A DNA stretch of 5,876 nucleotides from Saliniplasma sp051745305 (lineage in GTDB: Archaea > Thermoplasmatota > Thermoplasmata > Halarchaeoplasmatales > Halarchaeoplasmataceae). Below, one piece after another: positions 5,389 to 5,876 of the stretch; position 1 is the stretch's first letter, and the number at the start of each line of letters is the position of its first letter. A program made the position numbers and the translations under genes. The DNA is taken from NCBI GenBank assembly GCA_051745305.1, contig JBNJDY010000082.1:1-5876 (forward strand), read 5' to 3'. Under the pieces are notes generated by a model. That model ran no database searches. It was not told the origin of the DNA and saw only the letters and a program-made list of their open reading frames with translations.

Positions 5389-5876
5389 ATGAAAGAACTT
5401 TTAGAAGATGAACCAGGAAAAAAGATCCTACTTTTAGGTAACGAAGCTATCGTTCGAGGCGCTCTAGAAGGGGGGGTCGGACACGGATCGACGTACCCGG
5501 GAACGCCCTCTTCGGAGATCGGCAATACCTTCGAAAAGATAGCTAAAGATTACGGGATGTACTTCGAGTACTCGGCTAATGAAAAAGTGGCTTTGGAAAC
5601 TGCTGCAGCTGCTGCTGCTTCCGGTAGACGTGCTATGGCATGGATGAAACATGTGGGAGTGAACGTTGCAGCCGATGCATTGATGACTTTGATGTACTCC
5701 GGGGTTAGAGGAGGACTCGTCATAGTCGCAGCAGGCGATCCTTCCATGCATTCCAGCCAGAATGAACAGGACAACAGGTACTATTCACTGTTGGGTAACA
5801 TCCCCATGCTTGAACCTACCACTCCTCAAGAAGCGAAAGAGATGGTAAAGTATGGCTTCTCACTTTCAGAGGAACT
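5389..5876 (+). CDS. iorA: Indolepyruvate:ferredoxin oxidoreductase alpha subunit, N-terminal part (3' end outside window)
   Basis: The first 162 codons are present and open to the edge. The sequence is typical of IorA: LLLGNEAIVRGALEGGVG (14-31), the STYPGTPSSEIGNTF pyrimidine-domain signature (34-48), ANEKVALETAAAAAASGRR with E65 as the likely thiamine-contacting glutamate, MAWMKHVGVNVAADALM, and DPSMHSSQNEQDNR (117-130). The full protein is normally around 600 residues, with a C-terminal thiamine-binding region and a two-cluster ferredoxin domain that cannot be seen here. The enzyme oxidatively decarboxylates aryl pyruvates from aromatic amino acids to aryl-acetyl-CoA, reducing ferredoxin. 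Its partner IorB is not in view and would be expected downstream. The ATG follows the beta stop by 15 bases and has GGTGA at 5380-5384 as Shine-Dalgarno, so it is probably cotranscribed with the four preceding subunit genes. Confidence 0.93.
   Translation, partial: MKELLEDEPGKKILLLGNEAIVRGALEGGVGHGSTYPGTPSSEIGNTFEKIAKDYGMYFEYSANEKVALETAAAAAASGRRAMAWMKHVGVNVAADALMTLMYSGVRGGLVIVAAGDPSMHSSQNEQDNRYYSLLGNIPMLEPTTPQEAKEMVKYGFSLSEE

Noticed and set aside
5470..5476. Run of seven G bases near the start of iorA, considered as a phase-variation or frameshift site
   Set aside because: The frame is intact through it (L-E-G-G-V-G), matching the conserved IorA sequence, and the run is too short and isolated to argue for slippage.
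5595..5625. GCT/GCA trinucleotide run that looks like a microsatellite
   Set aside because: It encodes the alanine-rich helix (residues 72-77 of IorA) that is usual in this family at this place. It is coding constraint rather than an expanding repeat.
5464..5774. Overlapping minus-strand frames inside iorA
   Set aside because: They are antisense to strongly conserved IorA segments, and their low-complexity Ser, His and Ala runs are what the reverse of that coding sequence gives.

Overview
This window reads as an ordinary piece of archaeal chromosome. The evidence is the split four-subunit 2-oxoacid:ferredoxin oxidoreductase in gamma-delta-alpha-beta order, BRE/TATA-type promoters in the gaps, at least one probably leaderless gene, and heavy use of AGA/AGG and ATA codons. 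The proteins are moderately rich in Asp and Glu but not as extreme as in haloarchaea. A strict or facultative anaerobe, probably euryarchaeal in the broad sense, fits best; I cannot name the lineage from this sequence.

Layout. (1) Bases 1-86: the tail of a plus-strand gene ending in a SHOCT-type helical module. (2) Bases 101-1122, minus strand: a translationally coupled pair, an HD-superfamily phosphohydrolase followed by a Nudix hydrolase with a complete Nudix box. It converges on the SHOCT gene across 14 bases. (3) Bases 1123-1209: a short divergent intergenic region with back-to-back TATA elements. (4) Bases 1210-2229, plus strand: a compact M29-like (AmpS/COG2309) aminopeptidase with most of the family's metal ligands visible. 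(5) Bases 2230-2417: a non-coding gap with two perfect inverted repeats and a promoter. (6) Bases 2418 to the window end, plus strand: a tight operon of porG-porD-porA-porB-like genes followed by the start of an iorA-like gene, which runs off the right edge.

How the genes work together. The five-gene operon is a 2-oxoacid oxidation locus. Gamma, delta, alpha and beta build one CoA-dependent oxidoreductase, most likely for pyruvate or possibly branched-chain 2-oxoacids, that reduces ferredoxin and yields acyl-CoA, or runs in reverse. The following gene encodes the large subunit of an indolepyruvate-type enzyme, which handles aryl 2-oxoacids from aromatic amino acid transamination. The upstream aminopeptidase would release amino acids, so a link to peptide or amino acid catabolism is possible, but it has its own promoter and the link is inference. 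The HD/Nudix pair looks like nucleotide or small-phosphate housekeeping.

I found no mobile element, CRISPR array, RNA gene or clear novel system. The points most worth checking are the inverted repeats in front of the oxidoreductase operon, the coupling of the two oxidoreductase types, the coupled HD/Nudix pair, and the active-site variation in the M29-like protein.
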